A stretch of DNA of 41,586 nt from Ollibium composti (GCF_004801285.1 NZ_SSNY01000020.1:1-41586), one strand, 5' to 3'; numbered from the stretch's first letter, positions 24,443-33,988 are shown. Notes: generated by a model from the sequence alone, not told the origin. Numbers and translations: made by a program.

Positions 24443-25362
24443 TCGCCCCACAGGACGGCGCGCACGCCCGCCGGCCAGGCTTCGATGTCCGGGCCGTGGT
24501 GGCGGAACAGCGCCAGCGCCACGCGCTCCAGCCCGAAGCCGACGCAGGCCGAATGGCAAAGCTCGCCGTCGGCGAATTTCAGGCCCCAGGTCTGGCCGAA
24601 ATGGTCCTGGTGGTAGTTGAAGGACAAGCAAGCGGTCGGCTTTTCGATGCTGGTCACCGGAATCAGCAGCTCGAACTTCAAGCCCTGGTCGCGCTGGTTG
24701 TTGGCCATCATCTTGCCGCCGCGGCCGAAGAACGGATCGTTGGCGAGGTCGACGTCGCAGGGCAGTTGGAGAGACTCGATCATCGCCTTGCCGCGCGTCA
24801 GCCAGCTTTCGCGGAAGGCACTGACCTGTTCGGCGGTGCCGATCTTGACGAACTCGCGCATGCGGAAAAGCTGCATGCGCGCCGGGTCCTGCGACGGCTC
24901 GTGGCGGAAGCAGTAGGACGACAGCTCGAACAGCACGCCCTCGGCCGGCACCGGGCCGCGCGCGGCGACCGTCGGATAGAGCGGATAGCAGGCCGCCGGG
25001 GTCAGCGCGACATTGGTGGCCTTCTGAAGCTCGGTCCAGTCCTCGCCGGTCGCCATCATGTTGAGCAGCGAGGCATGCTCACGCTCGCCGCCCATGAAGG
25101 AATGCACGCAGCCGGCAAGCTGCGGGAAGGACTTCATGTAGCCGCTCTTTTCCAGCGTGGCGCGGCTCATGCCGGGCGGGAAGTGAATGCGGGTCGCCTT
25201 GTCGGGCGCACCGAGGCGGGTGACCAGCTTCTCGAAGCGCTCGATCACCTCCTCGAAGGCGCCGGAGCGGCCGTAGAGCCCGTCCACGCCCGTCTCGAAC
25301 AGGATGCCGTTGTCGAACAGGCTGTCCAGCAGGGTTTTCGCGTCGAAAGTCTTGGCGTCCAT
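24439..25362 (-). CDS. Amino acid:[carrier protein] ligase (SerRS-like)
   Basis: 307 residues. It is the catalytic core of an atypical archaeal-type seryl-tRNA synthetase without the tRNA-binding N-domain. Class II motif 2 is at about 150-174 (SYCFRHEPSQDPARMQLFRM, with R153 and E155) and motif 3 at 275-286 (GFGLERVALALF). Cys125 (TPAACYPLY), Glu170 and Cys273 (HSACVGFG) fit the zinc-binding triad that contacts the substrate amino group. Homologues in Bradyrhizobium and Agrobacterium (Mocibob et al. 2010) activate glycine or alanine with ATP and load it on the phosphopantetheine of a nearby small carrier protein, not on tRNA. Here the carrier lies two genes upstream in the same operon. Confidence 0.93.
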   Translation of the reverse strand: MDAKTFDAKTLLDSLFDNGILFETGVDGLYGRSGAFEEVIERFEKLVTRLGAPDKATRIHFPPGMSRATLEKSGYMKSFPQLAGCVHSFMGGEREHASLLNMMATGEDWTELQKATNVALTPAACYPLYPTVAARGPVPAEGVLFELSSYCFRHEPSQDPARMQLFRMREFVKIGTAEQVSAFRESWLTRGKAMIESLQLPCDVDLANDPFFGRGGKMMANNQRDQGLKFELLIPVTSIEKPTACLSFNYHQDHFGQTWGLKFADGELCHSACVGFGLERVALALFRHHGPDIEAWPAGVRAVLWGE

Positions 25363-25364
25363 GG

Positions 25365-26588
25365 TCAGCCCCCCAGGCTGGTGTCAAAGCGGCTCATCAG
25401 GAGCAGCGTCGCGGTGTTGGAAAGAATGCGGTCGTTGGAGATCATCACCGGCGCGGAGGCGGTGTCGCGCAGGTGGCGGCCGACGCTGAACGGCGTGCCG
25501 TTCTTGTAGCCGAGGATGCCGTTGACCAGCAGCGCGATGCGCACCACCTCGCCGGCCTTCTCGCTGGCGGCCACTTTAAGCGCATTGATCTCGGCGGCGA
25601 AACCGATCGAAGACAGCGCGGCGTCGTCGCCCCGAGCGGCATCGACTTGCGCGGCGTCGAAGCGGTGGATGGCGGCCATCAGATGGCCCTTCATCTCCTG
25701 CAATTTCGCCGCCGCTTCGGCCAGCCTCAGCGCGCCGGGCGGCAGGGTGCCGTCGGTCTGCTTGCGGGCGGCCGCCTTGACGAAGGCCTGCGCGCGGTTG
25801 AAGGCGTCGGCGGCGATGCCGAACCAGGTCGCCGCCCAGTAGATGTGCGACGATGCCAGCATCGACTGCGCGGCGATCTCGGAGAAGGGCTTCGGGAAGA
25901 TCTGCGCAGCATTGCCCACCGCCTCCAGGTGGAAGCCGTCGGAACAGGTGCCGCGCATGCCGAGGGTGTCCCACACCACGGTGCGGTCGATCGTGCGGTT
26001 GGCGTCGTTGGGGATCACCACCATGATCTGGTCGGAACTCGCCGCGTCCGGCGCGCGCCGGGCGGTGGCGAGAATGGCGTCGGCATAGTTGCCGTAGGAA
26101 ATGACGATGGCTTCCTTGGTAAGCCGGAAGCGGCCGTCCTCGACCTCGATGGCACAGATGGAGTTGCGCAGGTTGCCGCCGATGCCGGCCTCGGTGGTGG
26201 CCGACGCCATCAAGAGCTGCTCGGCGGCGATGCGACGCATATAGGCGCGGTGCCATTCGCTGCCGGTGCCGTGCATGACGAAGCTCGACGTCTTGATCTG
26301 GTGCATGGCGTAGATCATCGCGCTCGAGCCGCAGGCCTGGGCGAGCTGCGCGATCAGGTCGGCGACGGCGGCAGTACCGAGTCCCTCGCCGCCGTATTCG
26401 GCGGGAATGGCGACGCTCAGCAGGCGTTCGCGCTTCAGCGCCTCGACGGTTTCCGCCGGGAAGCGGCCTTCGCGATCGACGGCATCGCCGTGCTCGACCG
26501 CCACCGCCACCACCCGGCGCATGCGCTCGGCAGGCGCCTCCACAGCCGCCGCAGGCGCGGCAGCCTCGATCTTGCTCACGACATTCAT
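25365..26588 (-). CDS. Acyl-CoA-dehydrogenase-like flavoprotein of the carrier-protein operon
   Basis: 407 residues with the three-domain acyl-CoA dehydrogenase fold: helical N-domain (about 15-125; LLSVAIPAEYGGEGLG), middle beta domain (about 130-235; LMASATTEAGIGGNLRNS, DTLGMRGTCSDGFHLEAVG) and C-terminal helices. The expected Y-E-G-T motif with the catalytic Glu is not seen; the matching position reads APVMISNDRILSNTA. So it may be a hydroxylase-type or other member acting on a carrier-bound aminoacyl group. Two bases separate it from each neighbour, the carrier protein and the ligase. The C-terminal pattern GRHLRDTASAPVM is of the DszC/hydroxylase-like subgroup type (tentative). Confidence 0.88.
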   Translation of the reverse strand: MNVVSKIEAAAPAAAVEAPAERMRRVVAVAVEHGDAVDREGRFPAETVEALKRERLLSVAIPAEYGGEGLGTAAVADLIAQLAQACGSSAMIYAMHQIKTSSFVMHGTGSEWHRAYMRRIAAEQLLMASATTEAGIGGNLRNSICAIEVEDGRFRLTKEAIVISYGNYADAILATARRAPDAASSDQIMVVIPNDANRTIDRTVVWDTLGMRGTCSDGFHLEAVGNAAQIFPKPFSEIAAQSMLASSHIYWAATWFGIAADAFNRAQAFVKAAARKQTDGTLPPGALRLAEAAAKLQEMKGHLMAAIHRFDAAQVDAARGDDAALSSIGFAAEINALKVAASEKAGEVVRIALLVNGILGYKNGTPFSVGRHLRDTASAPVMISNDRILSNTATLLLMSRFDTSLGG

Positions 26589-26590
26589 GA

Positions 26591-26836
26591 TCAGGCCGCC
26601 TTCCGCGTGATCTGCGAGACGGCTTCGGCGATGTTGGCGAGCGAGGCGAAGGTGCGGCGCGTCAGCATCGCCTCGGGGAACTCGACGTCGAATTCCTCCT
26701 CGAGCGCCAGCATCATCTGCACCGAGGCGAACGAAGTCAGCCCCGCGTCGTAGAGATTGGCGTCGTCGCTCAGCGCCGAGAAGTCCAGCGGAATCATCGG
26801 ATGGCCGGACAATAGCGTGCGGATGCGGTCGATCAT
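26591..26836 (-). CDS. Stand-alone acyl/aminoacyl carrier protein
   Basis: 81 residues from ATG 26836, with AGGGAC upstream. Four-helix carrier-protein pattern with the phosphopantetheine attachment motif DAGLTSF, modified residue Ser35, followed by ASVQMMLALEEEFDVEFPE (helix II, acidic face). It resembles the small carriers charged by amino acid:[carrier protein] ligases rather than the fatty-acid AcpP (which has DSLD). First gene of the six-gene minus-strand run to 19116. Confidence 0.92.
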   Translation of the reverse strand: MIDRIRTLLSGHPMIPLDFSALSDDANLYDAGLTSFASVQMMLALEEEFDVEFPEAMLTRRTFASLANIAEAVSQITRKAA

Positions 26837-27109
26837 GGTGGCGTCCCTGCCCTGTTGTGCTTGTGGCGGGGACCGTCGCACGCCCGTGGCAACCAGCGCG
26901 TTAACGATTTGCGGAAGCTGGAGACAGGCTTAAGGATCGGTATCGAGGACCGGCACAATTCGAGCGATCGGCAAAACAAGCGGCGCGCGTACGGGGCATT
27001 GTACGACAGCGTCGTGCCGTCCTCCAGGAAGAGGAAGGCCCGGCGTTGGATGGGGCGCGAACAGCGCAGCATCGGGTAATGCCCCTTTGCGGCACGCCTC
27101 GCCGGTCCA
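26837..27109. other. Gap between the ABC-F gene and the carrier-protein operon
   Basis: 273 bases that should hold the operon's promoter. I see no convincing -35/-10 pair and no terminator after the ABC-F gene, so read-through from it is possible. A 74-residue plus-strand frame (26855-27079) and a minus-strand frame (26833-27072) are not recognisable proteins. Confidence 0.4.
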
Positions 27110-28624
<1,515 letters not shown>

Positions 28625-28701
28625 TGTGGTCTCACTTCAGGTCAGGAAGCGCGGCAGGCGCGCCGGTGAGGCTGACAGTGAGACGGCGATGCGTTTCCCG
28701 A

Positions 28702-28773
28702 TCAGCCCCGCGAGGTCAGGCGCGGGGCTGAGACAGGTCCACGGGTGCGGTTATGGAAGCACTGGCAAAGCAC
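28702..28773 (-). other. Possible leader ORF with stem-loop upstream of the ABC-F gene
   Basis: A 23-codon frame starts at GTG 28773, seven or so bases after a purine-rich site (AAGGGGGAA), and stops at TGA 28704-28702. Its end covers a perfect hairpin: arms TCAGCCCCGCG (28702-28712) and CGCGGGGCTGA (28721-28731). A stalled ribosome on it would open or block the hairpin, the arrangement used by drug-inducible ABC-F genes. No T run follows and conservation is unknown, so it is only a candidate. Confidence 0.3.
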
Positions 28774-28908
28774 CAGCTTCCCCCTTCTCGGTTGCAAAAC
28801 GTCGCGGCGATGTACCAAACCGGCCGCGGCGAAGCAAGACCGGCGGAGCCGAGCGGCGTTCCGGGACGCCACGAAGTCCTTTTCTGCTGGAAATACCGGA
28901 GCCCGGAC

Positions 28909-29631
28909 CTACCGGTCGGGCCAGAAGTTGCCTTCGGTGCCGACAATATGGCCGGGCTGGAACGCTACCCTGACCGTGGTGATCGGGCCGAGGTCGTTCC
29001 AGGTGCTGCGGTAGAGGACAAGCAGCGCGCGGCCGGGTTGCGTCCCGAGAAGCCTGGCATCGCGCCGGTCGGCGTTCTCGGCCGAAAACGCCATTTCGGC
29101 GCGCAGGTAGGGCGCGTTGCGCACCAGCCATTCGTTGGCGTTCAGCTGCCGCAGATCCGCCTCCGCCAGCGTCGGCGTGGCGCGCAGGTTGAGCCAGCGG
29201 TCCTCGAGCTGGAAGGGCCGATCGTCGGCATAGTGTATGGCCCGCATGCGGACGAGCACCTCGCCTTGCTTAAGGCCGATCCGCGCGGCGAGCCCGGCGG
29301 GAACCGGGCTCCTGCGCTGCGCCACGACCCGATAGCTGTAGGCCATGCCGGCCTGCTCGACCTGCTCGCGCACGATGGAGATGGTGAAGGACGCCTTGCG
29401 CACCGGATCGACCGTCACGCGCGTGCCGGCCTTGCGGCGGCGGTCCAGCAGGCCGTCGTTCGCCAGAAGCTGCAGCGCCTTGTTGACGGTGGCGCGCGCG
29501 GCGTCGAACTCGATGGCGAGGTCGGCTTCGTCGGGAATGCGGTCGCCCTGGCGCCACTCGCCCTCGACGATGCGGCGGCGCACCTCGTCGGCGATGGTCC
29601 GCGCCTTGGATGACGCCGCTCCGGCTGCCAT
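28909..29631 (-). CDS. GntR family regulator, HutC/UTRA type
   Basis: 240 residues from ATG 29631, preceded by AGGAGGAG; the frame is open to 29688 but that start lacks a site. Winged helix-turn-helix about 8-74 (RTIADEVRRRIVEGEWRQGD, then LAIEFDAARATVNKALQLL and RRRKAGTRV), then a UTRA effector domain about 90-235 (SYRVVAQRRSPVPAGLAARI, LEDRWLNLRATP, VRVAFQPGHIVG). Probably represses the divergent CoA-transferase operon, and itself, through the dyad at 29700-29735. The effector is not readable; the neighbours suggest an acyl-CoA or carboxylic acid pathway. Confidence 0.9.
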   Translation of the reverse strand: MAAGAASSKARTIADEVRRRIVEGEWRQGDRIPDEADLAIEFDAARATVNKALQLLANDGLLDRRRKAGTRVTVDPVRKASFTISIVREQVEQAGMAYSYRVVAQRRSPVPAGLAARIGLKQGEVLVRMRAIHYADDRPFQLEDRWLNLRATPTLAEADLRQLNANEWLVRNAPYLRAEMAFSAENADRRDARLLGTQPGRALLVLYRSTWNDLGPITTVRVAFQPGHIVGTEGNFWPDR

Positions 29632-29699
29632 CGCGATCTCCTCCTGACGCCCCGGTCCGCATGAACCGGCAATGACAAGTTTAGGCACGAAACCAGAAT

Positions 29700-29735
29700 A
29701 AGTCTAGACATAGAGAATTCGATATGTTTAGACTT
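29700..29735. promoter_or_regulatory. Dyad operator between the GntR gene and the CoA-transferase operon
   Basis: AAGTCTAGACAT (29700-29711) and ATGTTTAGACTT (29724-29735) are reverse complements with one mismatch, 12 bases apart. Each half holds a GTCTAGAC-type palindrome, the form bound by HutC-type GntR regulators, so there are probably two adjacent sites. Lies 69 bases from the regulator start and near the presumed promoters of both units. Confidence 0.75.
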
Positions 29736-29767
29736 AAAAATCACGAACCGGCCGGGAGGAGCGCCAG

Positions 29768-29854
29768 ATGCAGGTTCTCGACAGGGCCGCGATCGCGGCC
29801 GATGAAACGGCGGGCAGCCGGCCTGCCGCGTTTTTCTCTGGTTTGACCGCATGA
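29768..29854 (+). CDS. 28-residue ORF coupled to the CoA-transferase gene
   Basis: ATG 29768 follows GGGAGGAGCGCCAG, an excellent ribosome-binding site, and the frame runs 28 codons (MQVLDRAAIAADETAG, then a hydrophobic AAFFSGLTA tail) to a TGA at 29852-29854 that overlaps the CoA-transferase ATG as ATGA. That start has no site of its own, so ribosomes probably reach it by re-initiation after this peptide. The peptide may be functional or just a coupling device. A perfect 16-base palindrome GGCCGCGATCGCGGCC (29785-29800) sits inside it. Confidence 0.55.
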   Translation: MQVLDRAAIAADETAGSRPAAFFSGLTA

Positions 29855-31002
29855 GCGGCCCGCTTGCCGGCATCAAGGTGCTCGACCTGTCGCGCGTGCT
29901 GGCGGGGCCGTATTGCACGGCGCTGCTGGCCGACCTCGGCGCCGAGATCGTCAAGCTCGAGCCGCCTTCCGGCGACGACTACCGTCATATCGGCCCGTTC
30001 AAGGACGGCGAGAGCGCGCTGTTCACGCTCAACAATCGCGGCAAGAAGAGCATCGTGCTCGACCTCAAGAAGCCGGCCGACCTCGAGCTGGCGCAGGCGC
30101 TCGCCGCCCGCGTCGACGTGGTGGTGGAAAATTTCCGCCCCGGCGTCGCCGCCCGGCTCGGCCTCGGCGCCGAGACGCTGCGCAAGGCCAATCCCCGGCT
30201 GGTCTATTGCTCGATCTCCGGTTTCGGCCAGGAAGGCCCGTTCAAGGACCTGCCGGCCTACGACCTGGTGGTGCAGGCCATGTCCGGCCTGATGGCCGCG
30301 ACCGGGGAGGATGGCGGCGCGCCGCTGAAGACCGGCGAAAGCATCGCCGACCTGATCGCCGGCCTGTTCGCGAGCTGGTCGATCATGGCGGCGCTGGTGC
30401 AGCGCAACGCGACAGGCCAGGGCGCGGTGCTGGACATTGCCATGTACGACGCGCTGTTTTCCATGCTGACCACCAGCCACGCCCAGCATTTCTACGGCGG
30501 CGTGCTGCCCGGCCGTGTCGGCAATCGCCATCCGCTTTCCACCCCCTTCGGCTGCTTCAGGACCAGCGACGGGCAGGTAGTGATCGCGGTGCTGAGCGGC
30601 GGGCAGTTCCAGCGCCTGGCGGCGCTGATCGGCAGAGCGGAGATCGCCAACGACCCGCGCTTTGCCTCCGATTCCAGCCGCACCGAGCACGAACCGGCGC
30701 TGCGGGCGCTGATCGAGGAATGGTCCGGCCGCCTGACCACCGAACAGGCCGTCGCCGCTTTGGCCGCCGAAGGCCTGCCGACCGCGCCGATCTGGGACAT
30801 CGCGCAGGCCGCCGACAACGAGCATGCCGCCATGCGCGGCTTGGTGAGCCTGCTTGCGCATCCCGTCCTCGGCAAGGCCCCGGTCGTCGGCCAGCCGGTG
30901 CGGTTCGACGGCGTCAAGCCGCTGGCCGCGACCGCCGCGCCGTCTCTGGGCGGCGACCTCGCGGCGGTGCTGAAGGAATTCGGGCTGGAGGAGCGCGCAT
31001 GA
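29851..31002 (+). CDS. CaiB/BaiF family CoA-transferase
   Basis: 383 residues, family III CoA-transferase. Moves CoA between organic acids through an Asp-bound intermediate; the catalytic Asp is expected at Asp138 (LPAYDLVVQAMSG). N-terminal signature LAGIKVLDLSRVLAGPYC and the CoA-binding ENFRPGVAARLGLG are clear; the Gly-rich loop VLSGGQFQRLAAL is in the second domain. Coupled downstream to the acyl-CoA dehydrogenase (ATGA overlap 30999-31002) and upstream to a short ORF. Together they could activate an organic acid to its CoA ester and oxidise it; the acid is unknown. Confidence 0.94.
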   Translation: MSGPLAGIKVLDLSRVLAGPYCTALLADLGAEIVKLEPPSGDDYRHIGPFKDGESALFTLNNRGKKSIVLDLKKPADLELAQALAARVDVVVENFRPGVAARLGLGAETLRKANPRLVYCSISGFGQEGPFKDLPAYDLVVQAMSGLMAATGEDGGAPLKTGESIADLIAGLFASWSIMAALVQRNATGQGAVLDIAMYDALFSMLTTSHAQHFYGGVLPGRVGNRHPLSTPFGCFRTSDGQVVIAVLSGGQFQRLAALIGRAEIANDPRFASDSSRTEHEPALRALIEEWSGRLTTEQAVAALAAEGLPTAPIWDIAQAADNEHAAMRGLVSLLAHPVLGKAPVVGQPVRFDGVKPLAATAAPSLGGDLAAVLKEFGLEERA

Positions 31003-32162
31003 CTGCGATCGACGATCCGTGGCACATGCTCTCCGAGGAAGAGCGCCTGTTCTGCGACGTGCTGGAGCGGCTTTGCGCCGACAGGATCGCGCCGCTGGCG
31101 GCCGAGACCGATGAAACCTCGCGCTTCGTGCATGAGCAGCTCGCAACGCTGGGCGAAGCCGGCATGATGGGCGCCAACCTGCCGGAAGCCTATGGCGGCG
31201 GCGGCATTTCCGCACCCGCGCTGTTGCGTGCCGTCGCCATCGTGGCCGGCGCCTGCGGCTCGACCGCCTCGGCGCTGACGGCGCATTATCTGGCGACCGA
31301 TTCCATCCTGATCGGCGGCACCGAGGCCCAGAAGGAGGAATGGCTGCCGAAGGCCGCCAGCGGCGAGGTGCTCGCCGCTTTCGCGCTCACCGAGCCCACC
31401 GCCGGCTCCGACCCCGCCGACATGAAGACGCGGGCGCGGCGCACCGAAAACGGCTGGCACATCAAGGGCACCAAGTGCTTCATCTCCAACGGCGGCGTCG
31501 CCGACGTCGTCGTGGTCTATGCCGTGACCGATCCGGACAAGGGCCATCGCGGCATCTCCGCCTTCCTGCTGCCGAAGGGCACGTCCGGCTTCGAGGCCGG
31601 TCCGGCGGAAAAGACCATGGGCCTGAAGGGTGGCCACGTCTTCACGCTGAACCTCGATTGCGAACTGCCCGAAAGCGCGCTGCTGGGCGAGGAAGGCAAG
31701 GGCTTCCGCACGGCCATGCAGGTCCTCGACAACGGCCGTGTCGAAGTCGCCGCCCAATGCCTCGGCCTTGCGGGCGCGGCGATGAAGGCGGCGATCGCCT
31801 ATGCGAAGGAACGCGTCATCGGCGGCATCGCGCTGTCGGAGCGCCAGGGCATCCGCTGGATGATCGCCGACATGGGGCTGGCCTGGCATTCGGCGCTGCT
31901 GCTGTCGCAGGAGGCCGCGCGCCAGCGCGACCTGGCGCACCGCCATGGCGGGCGCTTCTCGGCCGCCTCGTCGATGGCCAAGCTCGGCGCCTCGGAGGCT
32001 GCGGGAAAGATCGCCGACACCGCCCTGCAATTGCACGGCGGTTACGGCTATACTCGCGATTTTCCCGTCGAGCGGATCGTCCGCGACCTGAGGATCATGC
32101 GCATCTATGAAGGATCGAGCGAAATCCAGCGCATCATCATCTCGGGCAACATGGTGGCCTGA
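30999..32162 (+). CDS. Acyl-CoA dehydrogenase
   Basis: 387 residues from ATG 30999, overlapping the CoA-transferase stop. Standard FAD acyl-CoA dehydrogenase: ANLPEAYGGGGISAPALL, the FAD/substrate motif FALTEPTAGSDPADM, the second motif GTKCFISNGG, and the C-terminal ALQLHGGYGYTRDFPVERI with the catalytic Glu371 in IYEGSSEIQR. Introduces a 2,3-double bond in an acyl-CoA and passes electrons to ETF. Unlike the flavoprotein at 25365-26588, this one keeps the catalytic Glu. Substrate likely that of the upstream CoA-transferase. Confidence 0.95.
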   Translation: MTAIDDPWHMLSEEERLFCDVLERLCADRIAPLAAETDETSRFVHEQLATLGEAGMMGANLPEAYGGGGISAPALLRAVAIVAGACGSTASALTAHYLATDSILIGGTEAQKEEWLPKAASGEVLAAFALTEPTAGSDPADMKTRARRTENGWHIKGTKCFISNGGVADVVVVYAVTDPDKGHRGISAFLLPKGTSGFEAGPAEKTMGLKGGHVFTLNLDCELPESALLGEEGKGFRTAMQVLDNGRVEVAAQCLGLAGAAMKAAIAYAKERVIGGIALSERQGIRWMIADMGLAWHSALLLSQEAARQRDLAHRHGGRFSAASSMAKLGASEAAGKIADTALQLHGGYGYTRDFPVERIVRDLRIMRIYEGSSEIQRIIISGNMVA

Positions 32163-32227
32163 CAGGAGGCGGATCGTGAACGACCGAAGGGAAGATGCCC
32201 CCTACAGTTTTCTTGCAGATGGAAGCA

Positions 32228-32345
32228 CGCTAGATCGTTTCACCGTTTTACGGAAACGGCGCAACGATCTATCTCTTTGTTTTAGCCGCATTTGTGCGAC
32301 GCCAGACGATTCCGTCTGGCTGCAAAATGCTCTGGCGCCAGGAGA
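32228..32345. repeat. Palindromic intergenic repeat upstream of the amino acid transporter
   Basis: Stem TAGATCGTT...AACGATCTA (32231-32271) encloses an ACGG turn between CCGTTTT and AAACGG; next comes a perfect 8-bp hairpin GCCAGACG-ATTC-CGTCTGGC (32301-32320), then TGCAAAATGCTCTGG and a TGGCGCCA palindrome. The TAGATCGTTTCACCGTTT and TCTTTGTTTTAGC-GCATTTG core is familiar from intergenic repeats of Mesorhizobium. No coding content; it may also lie in the transporter's leader. Confidence 0.6.
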
Positions 32346-32450
32346 CGATTGACGCAGGCGTCCATTCTCTGACCCTATCAAGCGCCGTTGGGGGAGTGGC
32401 GGCGCGCGATGAATTCCCGATAGTTCACTCGTCCATCAAGGAGAACGACG

Positions 32451-33269
32451 ATGACCTTTTCCAACGCACTGAAATCCGCCCTGCTCGGCCTGGCCGTGCT
32501 CGGCCTCACCGTGCCGGCCATGGCCGACCAACTTGCCGACATCAAGGCCAAGGGCAAGATCGAGACCGCCACGGACATGCACTATGCGCCCTTCGACATG
32601 CTGAACAACGGCACCTACGAAGGCATGACCAAGGACCTGTTCGACGGCGTGGCCAAGGAAATCGGCGTCGAGCCGGTCTACCAGGACATTCCCTGGACCG
32701 CCGAGCTGCCCGGCCTCGAGGTGAAGAAGTTCGACATCGTCATCGCGCCCGTCACCATCACGCCCGAGCGCCTCGAGCGCTACGCCTTCACGCTGCCGAT
32801 CGCCGACGCCACCGTGGCGCTGGTGCGCGCCGCCGCCAACACCGAGCTGAAGAACCCGGAAGACATCAAGGGCAAGACCGTCGGCGTCCAGCAGGGCACC
32901 GCGCAGTTCAAGCAACTGCAGGCCTTCGGCGACAAGCTCGGCGGCGTCAACGTCAAGGAATACGGCACCACCGACGAGGCCTATGCCGACCTCGCCGCCG
33001 GCCGTCTCGACGCCGTCGCCGGCTCGCTGCCGAACCTCACCTACCTGGTCAAGAGCCGTCCCGAGACGTTCGCCATGTTCGACAAGGCCACCTTCGGCCA
33101 GCCGACCTACTTCGCCTGGGTGGCGCGCAAGGACGCCGACAGCGAAAGCTTCGTCAAGGCGATCAACGACGCCATGCTGAAGATGACCGACGACGGCCGC
33201 ATCAAGGCCATCCAGGAAAAGTGGCTGGGCACCTACACCGAGCTGCCGCGCGAAGTTCCGACCAAGTAA
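32451..33269 (+). CDS. Polar amino acid ABC transporter, substrate-binding protein
   Basis: 272 residues, family-3 periplasmic binding protein. A Sec signal peptide ends at about Ala25 (VLGLTVPAMA, then DQLADI). Mature features: IETATDMHYAPFDML, PGLEVKKFDIVIAPVTITPER, KTVGVQQGTAQFKQL and DLAAGRLDAVAGS. AAGGAG lies nine bases before ATG. First gene of a four-gene operon; a strong hairpin (33279-33302) follows, allowing more of this protein than of the membrane parts. The exact amino acid or opine-like ligand cannot be read. Confidence 0.94.
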   Translation: MTFSNALKSALLGLAVLGLTVPAMADQLADIKAKGKIETATDMHYAPFDMLNNGTYEGMTKDLFDGVAKEIGVEPVYQDIPWTAELPGLEVKKFDIVIAPVTITPERLERYAFTLPIADATVALVRAAANTELKNPEDIKGKTVGVQQGTAQFKQLQAFGDKLGGVNVKEYGTTDEAYADLAAGRLDAVAGSLPNLTYLVKSRPETFAMFDKATFGQPTYFAWVARKDADSESFVKAINDAMLKMTDDGRIKAIQEKWLGTYTELPREVPTK

Positions 33270-33278
33270 TGCCTTAGA

Positions 33279-33302
33279 GCGGGCGGGAGCGATCCCGCCC
33301 GC
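33279..33302 (+). promoter_or_regulatory. Intercistronic hairpin after the binding-protein gene
   Basis: Arms GCGGGCGGGA (33279-33288) and TCCCGCCCGC (33293-33302) pair perfectly around a GCGA tetraloop. No T run follows, so it more likely protects the upstream mRNA or only partly terminates. Confidence 0.75.
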
Positions 33303-33340
33303 AACCTTCCATCCGCCGCTTGGCGGCAAATGGAGCATCG

Positions 33341-33988
33341 ATGTTTTCGATCCCCGTTTTCCTGAGCAGTTTCGAGCCGCTCTTCTGGGCGGCGCGCTTC
33401 ACGCTGCTGATTTCCGTTCTCGGCATCGCGCTGGGGCTGGTGGTCGGGGCGCTGATCTGCGCGGCGGCGCTGTCGCGCACGCGCTGGCTGCGCTGGTTCG
33501 CGGCGCTCTGGGTCAGCTTCCTGCGCGGCGTTCCGCTGCTGGTCCAGCTCCTGCTCGCCTATTACCTCTTGCCGGTCATCGGCATCAACGTGCCGGCAAT
33601 GGTCGCCGCGGTGGTGACGGTCGGCATCTGTTCCAGCGCCTATGTCTCGGAAATCTGGCGCGGCGCCATCATCGCCCTGCCGAAAGGCCAGACCGAGGCG
33701 GCGACGGCCATCGGCATGCTGCCCCGCGACATCTGGATCAGGGTGATCCTGCCCCAGGCGTTCCGCTACTCGCTGCCGGCGCTGGTCAACGAACTGATCC
33801 TGCTGGTCAAGGCGTCGTCGCTGGTCTCCGTCGTCGGCATCCTTGAGGTCACGCGCGCCAGCCAGGCGCAGGCGGCCACCACCTTCCGGCCGCTGGAAGT
33901 CTATATCGCGGCCGCCTGTATCTACCTCGTCATCAATCTCTGCTTCGCGGCGCTCGGGCGCTACCTCGAGCACAGGACGGCCATCTGA
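33341..33988 (+). CDS. Polar amino acid ABC transporter permease 1
   Basis: 215 residues from ATG 33341 (GGAG six bases upstream); TTG 33320 would add seven residues. HisMQ-type permease with about five membrane segments. Features: WVSFLRGVPLLVQLLLAYY and the cytoplasmic EAA-loop EIWRGAIIALPKGQTEAATAIGM with LPQAFRYSLPALVNE. Its stop overlaps the next permease start (TGATG). Confidence 0.94.
   Translation: MFSIPVFLSSFEPLFWAARFTLLISVLGIALGLVVGALICAAALSRTRWLRWFAALWVSFLRGVPLLVQLLLAYYLLPVIGINVPAMVAAVVTVGICSSAYVSEIWRGAIIALPKGQTEAATAIGMLPRDIWIRVILPQAFRYSLPALVNELILLVKASSLVSVVGILEVTRASQAQAATTFRPLEVYIAAACIYLVINLCFAALGRYLEHRTAI

Noticed and set aside
26855..27079. 74-codon plus-strand frame in the ABC-F/carrier gap
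   Set aside because: No ribosome site, no recognisable pattern; the opposite strand is equally open.
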